This document shows, in pieces, positions 1 through 11,500 of a DNA stretch of 64,000 nucleotides. The stretch spans positions 1,423,001-1,487,000 of the forward strand of contig JANTQA010000008.1 in NCBI GenBank assembly GCA_027625915.1. Reading direction: 5' to 3'. This DNA is from Anaeramoeba flamelloides (lineage: Eukaryota > Metamonada > Anaeramoebidae). Each line of letters begins with the position of its first letter. The stretch's first letter is position 1. A model generated the notes under the pieces. The model saw only the letters and a list, made by a program, of their open reading frames with translations, was not told where the DNA came from and did not search any database. A program made the translations under genes and the position numbers.

Positions 1-14
1 TTTGATCTATGGTC

Positions 15-620
15 TCTTATTCAATAATATTGTTTATTTTATGTCTAGATTTTAAAAAGTCAAAAATTAAAAAATTTAAAAAGAAAAAAAAAAAAACAAT
101 TATTAAACCAAATCGAAATATTTGGCAAATCGTTTAAATTTGAAAAAAATTCTTGTTGAAAAAAATTTCAAAATTTTATAATAAAAAACAATATTATTTT
201 TTTTTTATTTGAATTTATAATTTTTTTTGATAACACGTCAATTTCTAATCTAAAATATATATTGCTATTGAATAGTAATCAATGGATAAAATAAATTTTC
301 AATATGATGTTAATATATATTTTATAATGAATAAATTATTTATTAAAGTATTTTAGGTCATACTAGGGGATGCAAAAGCCCCAAAAAAATTTCCAGTAAA
401 AAATGGTATGTTTTAATCATTCAAACTAGAAAGTTTTGATGTTTAGACAAACTTTTCAAAAAACAAAAAAAATTTTTTTTACAAAATTTAGAGGTAATAA
501 TAAAATCACAATAACCAAGAAAAATTTTTCAAATGTCGAAATTTTTTTTTCAAGTTATTTGTTTATTGTAAGTAACTATACAATTTTTCATAATAAAATT
601 TTCTTTCTAAGATAATTTTT
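15..620. repeat. Dispersed repeat F, copy 1
   Basis: About 600 bp that aligns along its length with 43860-44480. Shared landmarks are the AATAATATTGTTTATTTTA block near the start, the CAATTATTAAACCAA block, and the ATAACCAAGAAAAATT block near the end. Divergence is substantial, with many small indels. No coding frame survives and I see no clear terminal inverted repeats, so the element class is unknown. It may lie in the first intron or upstream flank of the gene that follows. Confidence 0.6.
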
Positions 621-905
621 AATAAATTCGATATCTTAGGTTCTTTTCATATCAATTCAAATTAAAAATTTTATCCCAAAGGCAATTGGGTTATTTTGGG
701 TGATCTAAGGGATATATATATATATATATATATATAATATCTTATTGCTACATTTAACCCAAGACAATTTCCTAAAAAAATTTCTAATTCTTATTTTTTT
801 TTCTTTATAATACTAACAACAACAACAACAACACCCACATACACAAATATACACATAATAACAAAAAATTTAATTAAATTAAAAATAATTGAATTTTCAA
901 AATAG
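621..905. other. AT-rich spacer or intron with (TA)n microsatellite
   Basis: Holds a (TA)n run at about 712-736 and a short (ACA)n run at about 819-832. It ends in a polypyrimidine-poor but usable splice acceptor, AAAATAG, at 899-905. The first exon of the downstream gene was not found here and may lie left of the window. Confidence 0.4.
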
Positions 906-2924
906 ATTTCATATTTATTATTATCATTACTACAAGAAGGCGATTTAAATGAAAACATCGTCGATTTTATTCAAACAGACGATTTACTTAAAATATCTCA
1001 ATTATCCTATATTCTCAATCACTATTCTTCAAAACACAATTCATTTGTTCTTTATCATGGGAAAATACCACATTATTCAGAATTAATTTTTGAAAAATCT
1101 TTTTATGAAATAGAAAAAAAAATTATTTTATTATATTATTTATTTCATATCTATGGATCCTTGTCAGTAGAAATAAGCAATAAAATGAATAAGGTACATT
1201 CAAGAAATAAAAAATTTATTGAAAAAATAATCGAAAACGAGAAAATTAATATTAAAAAAGATTTTGAAAACATTTATCCAGAATTTATACAAAAAAATAT
1301 TTTTCTTGGAATAAATTCGAGATCAATTTCTTGTTCCACTTATTATTTATTTTTATTAATTACATTATTACAAACAAACGAAGATTGTTCCATTTTCAAT
1401 GACATTAACCTACTTGAACAAATACAAATATTATCTAAAAGTAAATTTACTCATGTACGTTATGGTATTTCCCGATTATGGCTCAAAATGATAAAATTTC
1501 AGAAATTTCGAGAAATTATTGGAAAGGATTTATTTGCGAATGTAGATAATATCAAAAATTTGATTATTTCAAAAAATGTACTAAATAATATGATAAATTC
1601 CAATCAAAAAGACGAACAAAAAAATGATACAAAAAATAACAAACACAATAATAACAACAACAACAACAACAAAAACAATCTGAATAATAACAATACTAAT
1701 CACAATCACCAACAACAACATCTTGGTATTAATTTATTTAGTTATTTAATTTTAAAATTGTTTAATCAATCTATTGATTATTGTAGAAATATTATTATTC
1801 AAAATCATGGAAATTTTGAGTTCCATTTTTCGAAAATTGGCCAGTTTGATTTACAAATCTTTGAAAAAAATATATTTAAAATCTTATTGCAATATTTAAA
1901 ATATCTAATAATTGATAATAATATCCAGATACCAATTATTGACGACATTTCGCAATTATTAAAAAACATTTCAAAACTTTATTCTCAAATAACATATTCA
2001 CAAAAAATTGGCAAAATAAATCAAAAAAAAAATAAAACAAATTTGGTAATTATTTATGAAGCAGCAAAAAATGAATTACTTAATCTAACTAATTTCACGA
2101 CAATTTTTGAAATGATTTTAAAATTAAACAATAATCGAAACGCTTCTAAAAGCAAATTGCTGAGTATATCAAAAAATTTTATACAGGACACAGAACTTTA
2201 TGAAAAGATTATCAAAAATAATAAATTCTTTTCTCCCTTATATACCTTCTTCCGTTCAAATTCTTCAATCCTAAGTATTAAGAATGCTTGGAAATTGATT
2301 TATAAATTCAATTCTGGCAATGCTGGCGCAATTAAATATTTCATTGATACCAACCAAATGAGAACATTTGTTTCATTAGTGTCAACAGGTTCACATAAAA
2401 ACGTGGTGTCATATGGACTAAATACGCTATATAAATTATTTGAATTAGTAGATTCAACAAATAGAAAAAAGCGCAACGCGCGGACTTCAAGCTGCATCCA
2501 AAAAAATATTAATAAAGATTTTATAAAAAGTATCACAGAAAACCACCACCATTTCTTAGATTTCTTTTCTCAAAACTCCATGTTCGTAAATTGTAACATG
2601 CTTTATAAAAAATATATACACCAAAATAATGCCTTGAATAAGAACAACGGCTTGCTATACGTGAACCTTGCCAAGATTTATTATATAATTTTATCAAAAG
2701 ATTATTGCAAAAATATTTTAAAACAAGTGAAAAAAAAGGAACAATATTTGGAAGGAGTCAATTATTTTGTTGAAATTATTTGTTCTAGCACACCCGAAGT
2801 CGATTGGAAATATATAAATCCAGTCGGGAAAGGGAAATATAATTTAAAGAAGAAAAATAAAAAGGGTTGGCTAAAGAAAAAATCTTTAAAAAAAATCGGT
2901 AGATTTTCGAGAAATAAAAAATAA
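906..2924 (+). CDS. Helical-repeat (ARM/HEAT-like) protein, 5' partial
   Basis: The open frame runs from the splice acceptor at 904-905 to TAA at 2922-2924, about 672 codons. The residues before 1161 (for example LLKISQLSYILNHYSSKH) look as protein-like as the rest, and the first in-frame ATG is only at 1185. An upstream exon with the real start is therefore likely. The body is made of amphipathic helices rich in Leu/Ile/Asn, with a polyN/H linker at about 1630-1710. The segment around 2280-2450 (KNAWKLIYKFNSGNAGAIKY and following) has the look of armadillo-like repeats. The C-terminus is strongly basic (KKKNKKGW, KKKSLKK). I recognise no catalytic motif or named family, and the fold call is inference from composition and periodicity. 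Confidence 0.75.
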   Translation: MSYLLLSLLQEGDLNENIVDFIQTDDLLKISQLSYILNHYSSKHNSFVLYHGKIPHYSELIFEKSFYEIEKKIILLYYLFHIYGSLSVEISNKMNKVHSRNKKFIEKIIENEKINIKKDFENIYPEFIQKNIFLGINSRSISCSTYYLFLLITLLQTNEDCSIFNDINLLEQIQILSKSKFTHVRYGISRLWLKMIKFQKFREIIGKDLFANVDNIKNLIISKNVLNNMINSNQKDEQKNDTKNNKHNNNNNNNNKNNLNNNNTNHNHQQQHLGINLFSYLILKLFNQSIDYCRNIIIQNHGNFEFHFSKIGQFDLQIFEKNIFKILLQYLKYLIIDNNIQIPIIDDISQLLKNISKLYSQITYSQKIGKINQKKNKTNLVIIYEAAKNELLNLTNFTTIFEMILKLNNNRNASKSKLLSISKNFIQDTELYEKIIKNNKFFSPLYTFFRSNSSILSIKNAWKLIYKFNSGNAGAIKYFIDTNQMRTFVSLVSTGSHKNVVSYGLNTLYKLFELVDSTNRKKRNARTSSCIQKNINKDFIKSITENHHHFLDFFSQNSMFVNCNMLYKKYIHQNNALNKNNGLLYVNLAKIYYIILSKDYCKNILKQVKKKEQYLEGVNYFVEIICSSTPEVDWKYINPVGKGKYNLKKKNKKGWLKKKSLKKIGRFSRNKK

Positions 2925-3249
2925 CCTAAGGAATTTTTTCTTTCTATATCGCTTTCTCTTTCTTTTTTTATTTTTCTTTTTATTTTTTAAATACGATTTA
3001 CAATATTTTCACATTTGTGTCAATCTTTTACAAAAATTCACAAAAAATTTGTAAAATGAAATTTTGCTCAAGAAAATGGAATAAATAATTTTTTGTTGTT
3101 TCAGTGATATAATACATATCAACTTGAAAATAAAAATTTGAATGTTGTTTAAAATATCATCAATTTTATGTATTTTGAAGATCTCATTTTTCAAAAAATT
3201 GTCACTTATGCAGGAACATTTTTTCACTTGATTTCACTAAAAATAATTA

Positions 3250-4224
3250 GATTGTGAATTTTTGTTAAGGGACTAGTCTATATTAAATTTTTTTAGGTAA
3301 ATTTAATAGAGATTTAGAAATTTTTTTTGCCAATTACTTAGATTTGAAATCAAAGTGAAAAACTTCTTAGTATAGTAATGAAATCTTGCTAAATGACATT
3401 CATTAAATTTAGTTATTGTTTTTATCGAAATAAAAAATTTTTCCATTTTTTCACTTTTTTGAAAGTTGCTTTTTTTCAACTTTTTGCAAAAATCCAAAAA
3501 TAAAAAAAAATATGAGCAAGAAAGCAAAACCTTGTTGTGTTTGTGGAAGACGTAGAAAAAATAGTTTGAAAAATAAGCCTGGAAAGGTTTTTTTGGATTT
3601 ACATGAAAAAACAGTTTGATTCGAAAAAAATATAACAATATATGCTTTACTCTTAATAAAAGATTTTCTTTCTTATCTTGTACCATTCTTTTTTTTTTTT
3701 TATGAATCTACTTTTTCAGTTTACCCTTTTTGTTTTTGTTGAATTTGAAGTTTTTTTAAGTGTTCCCAAATTATCATTCCAAAAGTTTTTGTCAGAGTCA
3801 AAAAAATAATCAAAGAAAAGAATAAGAACTTTTTTTAAAAAAGTAATTATTGATAAAACAAATTGAGTTCTTTATATAGCCAATTTGGTTGAACAGAAGT
3901 GATAGAGAAAATATTCACTAATTTTTAATGATTTTTTCGTTTTTACAAATGAGAATAAATATTATTTTTGAGAAAATAATTAAATCCAAAATTAATCAAA
4001 AAATTCTCATCCGTTCAAGATATTTCTTTTTAAAAAATTTTTTTAACAGTAACTTTTTTTGACTAATTGTAAAATTTTAAAAAAACAAGAACTAAAAGTT
4101 CTAACATTGAAAAAACCCGTCTATTTTCAATTTTAAATATATTTCAAGATAAGAATTCCTTATTTAGTTATAGGTCAAAAAAAAAAATTAATTGAGACTA
4201 GTCCCTTAACAAAATTTGCTAATC
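3250..4224. mobile_element. 975 bp element with 29 bp terminal inverted repeats (D)
   Basis: The left end GATTGTGAATTTTTGTTAAG continues GGACTAGTC. The right end, read on the minus strand, starts GATTAGCAAATTTTGTTAAG and continues GGACTAGTC, giving about 24 of 29 matching positions. No clear target-site duplication is visible at these borders. It lies just downstream of the helical-repeat gene. The only coding-looking part is a short Cys-containing ORF at 3512-3619. It is probably a non-autonomous DNA transposon. Confidence 0.6.
3512..3619 (+). CDS. Possible 35-residue CxxC mini-ORF inside element D
   Basis: An ATG-to-TGA frame of 35 codons. Its core KPCCVCGRRRKNSLKNKPGK has a C-C-x-C cluster in a very basic context, unlike the random AT-rich translations around it. 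It could be the start of a zinc-finger exon of a lost transposase, a micro-protein, or chance. The AAG|GTTTTT at its middle could also be a splice donor. No family is recognised. Confidence 0.2.
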   Translation: MSKKAKPCCVCGRRRKNSLKNKPGKVFLDLHEKTV

Positions 4225-5511
4225 ACTTGTATGGATTTAATAGTGTATTTGTAGCAATATCAAAATTTATTTTTGCTCTCGTTTTAAGATTTTCACAATT
4301 AATTTGTGAATTGATAAAAAAAATACATAAAATGGTACAAATTTTGAGAACAAGCAAAGTTGTATTATTTGAAATTTTTAAAAAAATCAATTATTATTAT
4401 TTATTTTGGCCACGAACACCACTTGTGAATAATTACAAAATGTTGAAAAAATGTCATTATAATTACATTTTCGAGCTTTTTTTAAATATCATCAATAAAT
4501 GATAAGAAATTCTAATACACCCAAGATATCAATACTTTAATCAAAACAAGAATAGAATAATTTTAATAAAAATTTTCGCAAGTTGTGTCAACTCCATTAC
4601 CATTCAGAATTAAATATAAAATTGAGAAAATAAGAAATAATTTTATCAAATATTTAACATAATATCTCGACATAAACCTTTTATTTATCTTTTTTATTTT
4701 TTCTCTGATCTATTTAACGAATTATCTTGGTTTAAGAATTTTCAATTATATATAGAAATCGATTGAATAAGGATATACCCCACCACTTTATTTGAATATT
4801 ATCTTATTTAGTTTAAGAAATGTTTTTAAGAAATATATTTTGGATAAACTGTGATACTCAAAATTGGTAATATTTAATTACTTGTCGAATAAAAAAAAGT
4901 TTCTGACTTTCCAAAAATATTGAAATTTATTTTTACTAAACATATATTTATTATTGAAAATAATCCGGTTTTTATACTTTTTTTTTTGATTTTGAAGGGT
5001 GAAAATAATATTTCCACTTGCAGCTCTCATTTTTAAAATTTTATTTATTTTTTTTTGAAATCTTAATAAATATTCAAAATTTTCTTAATCACCCCCCTCT
5101 GAGTAAAATAATGATAAAATAAACAATGAGTCTTTATTTCAAATAATTTTAAAGAGATTATTCTTACCATTTTTGTAGATTTAAATTAGTTCTTTAATCT
5201 ATATTATTCTATTTTCTTTTTGAGAATAGATATTCGTATAAAAAATGAACAATATCTTCATCTTTTTTTTTGGTTTAAATATTTTTTGCATAAATTATAC
5301 GATTTTTTTATTTATTTTATAGTTATCATAAACATAAGAATATTAATTTAAATAATTTGCAAAATTTCTTTGTTATAATAAGGAAGTAAAACTCCTTGAT
5401 TTTAAATATTATTGTTCCTTAGTTTTTTTTTTTATTTGTTCTGGAAAAAAAAAGATAATTCAATAAATTTTCTGTTTGTTTCTTAAATTAAAAAAAATAA
5501 CTAGGGTGTTG
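4225..5511. other. AT-rich intergenic, nothing recognised
   Basis: Homopolymer-rich sequence with no convincing ORF, repeat pair or RNA structure that I can see. Confidence 0.4.
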
Positions 5512-5950
5512 CAGACACGACTGTTTGTTTATATTATTATTATATTCAATGATTATTAAATATTCCATACCTTTCGACCCAATACTATTTATTATGAAGT
5601 TTTCTCAAAATTGATTAAGAATAGTATAAAGTAATTTAAAATTTTCTACTTTCCAATTAATATTTTTGTTATCTTTTTTTGAAAAATTTTAATTTTTTTG
5701 AGATGTGTTCAAAACACAAAAATATTAATTTATATTTTTGAGTTTATACCTTTTTTTATATATGGAAATTCTGACTTGGTATATTTTGATTTCAGTTTTA
5801 TCAATTTTTCTTGGAGAATTTCAATTATTTTTAAAAATTTTGTGATTTTTTTATTTATATAAACACAAAAAAAAATCAAAATAGTACTGGATTTTTTAAT
5901 GAAAAATAAAAAAAAACATTAAAATATTTGACTTTTAAATATTGATCTCT
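5512..5950 (-). mobile_element. LINE 3'-end remnant (truncated)
   Basis: Begins with GACACGACTGTTTGTTTATA and follows the same order of blocks as 28428-28800: TTATATTATTATTATAT, AAATATTCC, CTCAATTAATAT-like, TTCTTGGAGA. That region is the 3' part of the LINE copy at 28326-29640. No frame is open. It is read as a 5'-truncated minus-strand LINE copy lacking the reverse transcriptase. Confidence 0.5.
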
Positions 5951-6231
5951 AGATTTAGATTTTTATTCAATAAGTTAACTTATTTTAGTTAAAAATGAAA
6001 ATTTAATATTATTTAAAAAGTTACTGACAACTGAATTGGGTTTTTGTTGGAAATAAAAACGTATTCAAAAATGTTTCATATTTAATTTTAGATCACAACT
6101 GATTTGATATTTTTATTTACCCTTTCTCTAACAAATAGAATCTCATTTTTTTTCTATCTTTTGTTTACAGAAATATACAGTTTTCAGGCACCAATGTTCA
6201 ACCGACTTCATGACATAAAAAAAATCTCAAA

Positions 6232-7668
6232 TTAAGGGTCGAGTCATTACGGTGAAATTTAATTTTCTGAAATGGAAAAAAACTTTTTAGTAATTTCTAT
6301 GAGTATCTAAAACTAATTAAAAACCAACCAACAGACGATGTATCATCGATCTCTAAAAATCAACAACCAAATACTAGTGAATTTTTTTAGAAAAAAGAAT
6401 CAAGAGAGAAACTCAATTTCCAATTTGAAAGATTAGAATGGTTGTGAAATATAATTTCGAAAACAAATTTGTCAGTTTTGAAGTGTCACTCTTTCATGGT
6501 TTTTGAGATCTCAGTGATTTTTTTTTTTTCATTATTTAAAAAAATGAGTTATTTTTATCGAAAGAATATTAGATAATTCTTACTTGGTCAAATTTAGAAG
6601 GTTATAAACTAACCACAAATCAGATTAAATCGAATTAAATTGATTCCACACTTCAGGAAAGCAATTTGTTTTATATCAAAGAAATTTAACATTTGAAAAT
6701 ATAATTTGAGAAAAGATGAATTCATATATTACTGAAATATACAAAATAAAGACAAATATAAGAATACTTATTTACAAAACAGAATTTAAATTCAAAAAAT
6801 TGATAATTTCAGTAAATAAAAGCAAATTAAAATTCAAAAAAATAAATAAAATAATTTCTATCATTTTCCTTTTTTGAGAAAAATTAATTAAATTTAATCA
6901 AAGAATAAATACAAAAATCAACTGGCATTCAAAAGATATGAAAAGAACTAAAAAAATGAAATATATAAGTACACATATAATGAGTTACTGAATTCCAAAA
7001 GTTGGAAGTGTTGTTAAGTTTTCCAAAATATTAAGAAACCAAAATTCACTATTCACAACTCAAAAATATCTAAGTTATCCATCAAGTTTAACAATCCTAA
7101 AATTCAGATCATTTACTAACTGCTAAAATAGATATTATTATGTAATCAATAAAAATTTAAATAAATTTTGTCCTTTACGTTTAAAATGTGAACCAAAGGA
7201 AATTTAGAAAATATTGATCATTTTTTATAGGTGTGTCATTCCTATGAAAAAGATAGATTAATATTTTATAACAAATTAAAAAAAATAAATCTTAATGAAA
7301 TAATTTCAAATACAAGACAGTTTGAAACTATTTTCATTATTTAATAATCATGAAATCTATGATATTAAGATTAAATTTCTGAAAGGGAATTTAATTCTAA
7401 GGGTAACTAGAGTGTAATTTACACTTCTTCAATAATAAAAATAAAAAAATGTAATATTTATTTTTACAAATTTAATTTTTTAGAATTCAGAACTCTTTTA
7501 AACTTATTTTTATTCGTTGAATTTTTGTCAAAGAGGATTGAATGAAATTTTTCCCATGTTATTTGAATTTTGTGAACCAAAAGAAGGTCTATTTCACAAT
7601 ACCCTTTTTAGTCTCAGGTCACCCCTTGAGTATGGAGTAAATGCCGGGTAAATGACTAGACCTTTAAT
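6232..7668. mobile_element. Terminal-inverted-repeat element E, copy 1, with LINE fragment inside
   Basis: The left end AATTAAGGGTCGAGTCATTA is mirrored at the right by TAAATGACTAGACCTTTAAT. The stretches 6298-6620 and 7540-7668 match 39400-39730 and 39930-40060 in the same order, for example AACTAATTAAAAACCAA and AAAAGAAGGTCTATTTCACA. The extra ~740 bp in this copy corresponds to LINE coding remnants. This is best explained by insertion of one element in another. Confidence 0.5.
6690..7425 (+). mobile_element. LINE C-terminal coding remnant (Cys/His motif region)
   Basis: Reading with frame changes, 7090-7330 gives a run typical of the end of LINE ORF2: a 'LxxLKFRSFTN' block, then CPLRLKCEPKEIIENIDHFL, then a Cys-containing HSYEKDR block. 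This matches the C-x2-3-C...E-x-I-x-H...C-x5-R pattern of zf-RVT-type ends. The same sequence occurs at 13999-14330 (minus) and 44490-44755 (plus). It has stops and frameshifts and is not a functional gene. Confidence 0.55.
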
Positions 7669-8567
7669 TCACATTTTTTGAAATTTTTTTTAATGATACC
7701 ATTTATTTTACTCGAATTTGAATTTTGTGTCTTAATTTGAAATTTTTTTTATGCCTTAAATTTCTTTGAAAGTTTGTACCTTAAAAGTGGAACTGACTAT
7801 AAGTTTTTTCTCCTATTAGATGATCATTTTTAATTGTTGTGATCAATAAATATTCCTATTTTACGAATCAGATTTTTAGATGCCTTTGAACTATGTACCA
7901 CTTCAGATAATTTACACTCAATAACAACATATCTTAATTTAAGAAATCTCGCCCTTTGAAGCTAACCCCTTAAGAAATTTGACAACAACACAACAAGAAT
8001 AGCACAATCCATACAAATACTTTCAAGACTTTTTCGAACTTTCAGACTGACAGTCTGCAAGATTTCAGTCTCTGATATTCTTTCATATTGTTTCAAATTT
8101 CAAATACTTGATACAAACTTTTGTAAGCCAAAAAAAGGGATAAAAATAATAATTAACAAAAGATAACATTTTGAATTTAATTGAAATTTTTGAAAGTTAT
8201 CTAAAAAAAAAATGTAGTAAACTTTCAATAACCTAAAACTCTTTTTATGAAAACCAAAAATTGGAAAGTTGTTTAAATTACATGTTTTTAAAAGTTTAAC
8301 TTGTAAAAACTTTTAAATTGAAAGTTGTTCCATTATGATCTTCTAATTCCTTTCAAAATTGGAAACAATTTCAAAAAAACAAAGTGTTGCTAAGGACAAA
8401 AAGTGACTACAATTTTTGTGCTATTCTTGTCGTGAAATAAGAATAATTGAAACATTTTTTTCAAATTTGAATCTTTCGGTTTCTAAGAAAGAAAAACCAA
8501 CAACACAAACACACCAATCAACAATCCCAAAAAAACAAACACAATTCACTCATTTTAAATTTGATTG
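7669..8567. other. Upstream region of the PP1 gene
   Basis: No coding frame. The last ~100 bp before the ATG at 8568 are A-rich with ACAACACAAACACACC-type sequence, a plausible transcribed leader. A short palindrome CAGACTGACAGTCTG lies at about 8043. No defined promoter motif can be supported. Confidence 0.3.
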
Positions 8568-11500
8568 ATGGAAGATTTTAAATACCGACTAAAGTCAATG
8601 ATCTCGAGGCTGAGAAAGTTAACAAAGAAAAACCAAAACAATTTAAAAATCCCTCAAAAAGATGTTTTCTTATTAATTGAACATGCACAAGAAATTATGC
8701 TAAACCAAAATACACTCCTTGAGTTGTGTGCTCCAGTTAAAATCTGTGGTATAATTTTCGTTACTAACTAACAAAAAAAAAAAACAATCTGAAAATTCCA
8801 TTTCATCCTAAAGATCAATTATTCACAACCAATCTTGGTTGTTTTTTTCTTGATGTTTTAAATTTATCTCTTACAACAACCCAAATAGGGGACATTCATG
8901 GTCAATTTTATGATCTTTTACAATATTTTGAAGAAGAAGGATACCCTCCAAAATCTAATTATTTATTTCTCGGAGATTTGATAGGTGTCAACTTTTTTTC
9001 ATAATTTCTTCTTTCTTCTTGTAATTTACAGGATTAATTCCCCTTCCATGAAATATCCTTGTTTTCTTTTTTAATTAATAATTAAATCTCAAAAGATCGT
9101 GGAAATATGAGTTTAGAAACCATAATTTTATTATTGTGCTATAAAGTGAGGTATCCAGAAATTTTCTTTCTTTTAAGAGGGTAACCATCATTTTTTCACT
9201 CTATTATTTTTTATTTATTGTTCTTTATCTTTTTGTTTTGAAACACCTTTGAAGCACTTCTTCACCTCAACAAAAATTAATTCTTGTCAAACAACCTTGA
9301 ACAAACTTTAAAAATTTTCCAAATTCGAACAAACTCTCGCAAAAAGTGGTGGTTGAAGGAAGCAGGATTATCGACCATTTTGAAAAATTTTAATTGAAAA
9401 AACCTTACTGAAAAAAAGATATTTTGAATGTCATGGGATATCGGAACTTTAAAACCAAAACAACAACTTGTTTGCTCTATTTGTGAAAAGAAAACGAACC
9501 TAAAGTAAAACAGAGTTCAATCTTTTAATTTTTCATTTTTTGAACATTTTTTTTGATTAATTTTTTGGTTTTAATAAATTAGGTTTTTGATCTAGAAATG
9601 TATTCAGAAAAATACATGAAATAAATAATGGAACAAACCAAAAAAATATACCCGAAAAGGTGTGTATTTGAAATAAATATTTTCTTTCTGAAGACCAAAC
9701 AAAGAAAGATCACCTTTTCCAAATAAATTTGTTGAAATCAAGAATGAAAAAAAAAAAAAAAAATCAATAAAAGTCTATTTTCAAAGATTATTTTTCGTTA
9801 TCTTCTTAATTCCGAGAGAAAACAAATAAACCAATCACCTTGAATTTCACACCCCATTTCCTATTTATTATTATTTTACAAAACAGATCTTTTTTCAAAT
9901 TTAGTTTGAATAACTGTTGAGAGAAAAATGTTGTTCAGAGAAAAATAGTTGGGCACCAATTTTAATTTGGAACATTACTGAAATTGATTTTTAATTTCAA
10001 TCGTTTGTGAAATAACTAAAGAAAATAACAATAATCTACTTATTAGAATAACGATTAATGTGATTCTACTTTTTCAAAACCTTATCTCTTATAATCTAAA
10101 TCAAGTTTAAAAATTACCATTTTCAGAATTAATAGCAAACTTTACCAAAACTTGGATTTTTGTTAAAATAGCATGATCTACTTTAGTTATCAACCATTCA
10201 AATGAGTATTCTACACACACCACAGATTAATGAACTTTTAACACCTTTAAACCTGGATTTATATAAAAGTCACCAAGTTATCAATAGGATTTGATTTTCA
10301 ATTTCAGTAATGTTCCCAATTAAAAATGGTGTCCAACCATTTTTCTGTGTCCAACATTTTTCTCTCAACAGTAATTCGTTTTTCAAATATTTTTATCAAA
10401 ATAAGTTAAAACAAAGGATACTGTTACAAAGATTAAAGTAAACATGTTGAATTCTCGAAATCAAAAAAACCACTTACAAAAGACTCAACCCAAAGCAAAA
10501 GAATAATTGAGAAAAAATATTAAAGTTGTGGAAAAAAAGTTAAACACGGTTTTTCATTGGGAACATTACTAGAAACTGAAAACGAAAAGTAATATCAATT
10601 AAAAAGAAGAAATCAATTAACTTCAAATAATAGTCCATTAGACTATTTTCAATCAAACCAACAAACACGATTTAAATCTACTTTCATATCAAAATTGTTG
10701 ATGTGGTTTTGGAGATCCCAAAAATAGTCAATTTTTTGAACAAATTTTTAATAAATGATCAAACAAAGAAAAACCCTTACCAAAAGATAGTATTAATTTA
10801 TTTAGTTAAAAAAATGATTTGAAGGATTCAGTTTCGAATAAGTTCATGCACTTAAAATTGGTATAATGCATCTAACCCTTTAAATAAATTAGACTGATAA
10901 ATTCAAAAAAAAATTTATTTTAATTTATATTTTTTGTCAATCCTGTAACTCAACTTTTTAAGGACTACGTTTTTAGGTAAAAACAGTGAAATGTTATATA
11001 AAATCACCCTTGAAAGAGTTATGTAATCCAAGTAATACTTGTCCAAGGAGAATTTCTTTGTGAAAAAATGTGAAATTTTCACAATTTCAACAATTTTTAC
11101 CTTGTGAGATCATGCCAAAATTTTGATTTAAATATTTTAAAATTTCCATTTCAACTTTCGGAACTCACACTATTTTCTAGAGCTGTTCTACATATTTTTT
11201 AAATTTGCTTTTACAAGTTTGAAATGTTCTCAAATTTGAAATGTACTTGAAAATCCCTAAAAGCCATTTTTTGCAATTGTTTTTTTTTGTTATTTTCAAT
11301 TTTCTATTTCTTTAAAAAAGAAAGAAAAAAAGTATACGTGAAAAAGGTAAAGATGACAAAAAATGCTTTTTTTTTTTTTGTCCAATTTCTTCCATGTGAA
11401 AATTTTTTTTGAGAAGCAAAAGTGAAATAACACAATTAGTTAACCCCCTCAGGGGTGGGAACGTAGTACTTAAACAAAACTTTATAAAAAATATTTAAAA

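Noticed and set aside
1161-1163. TTG as start of the helical-repeat protein
   Set aside because: A nuclear eukaryotic gene should not start at TTG. The frame stays open and protein-like back to a splice acceptor at 905, so the true start is in an unseen exon.
9428-9508. 26-codon frame with a CxxC ([14 protein letters not shown]) in PP1 intron 3
   Set aside because: Resembles the mini-ORF of element D and could be a first exon, but the possible splice to 9585 gives an early stop. Too short to support.
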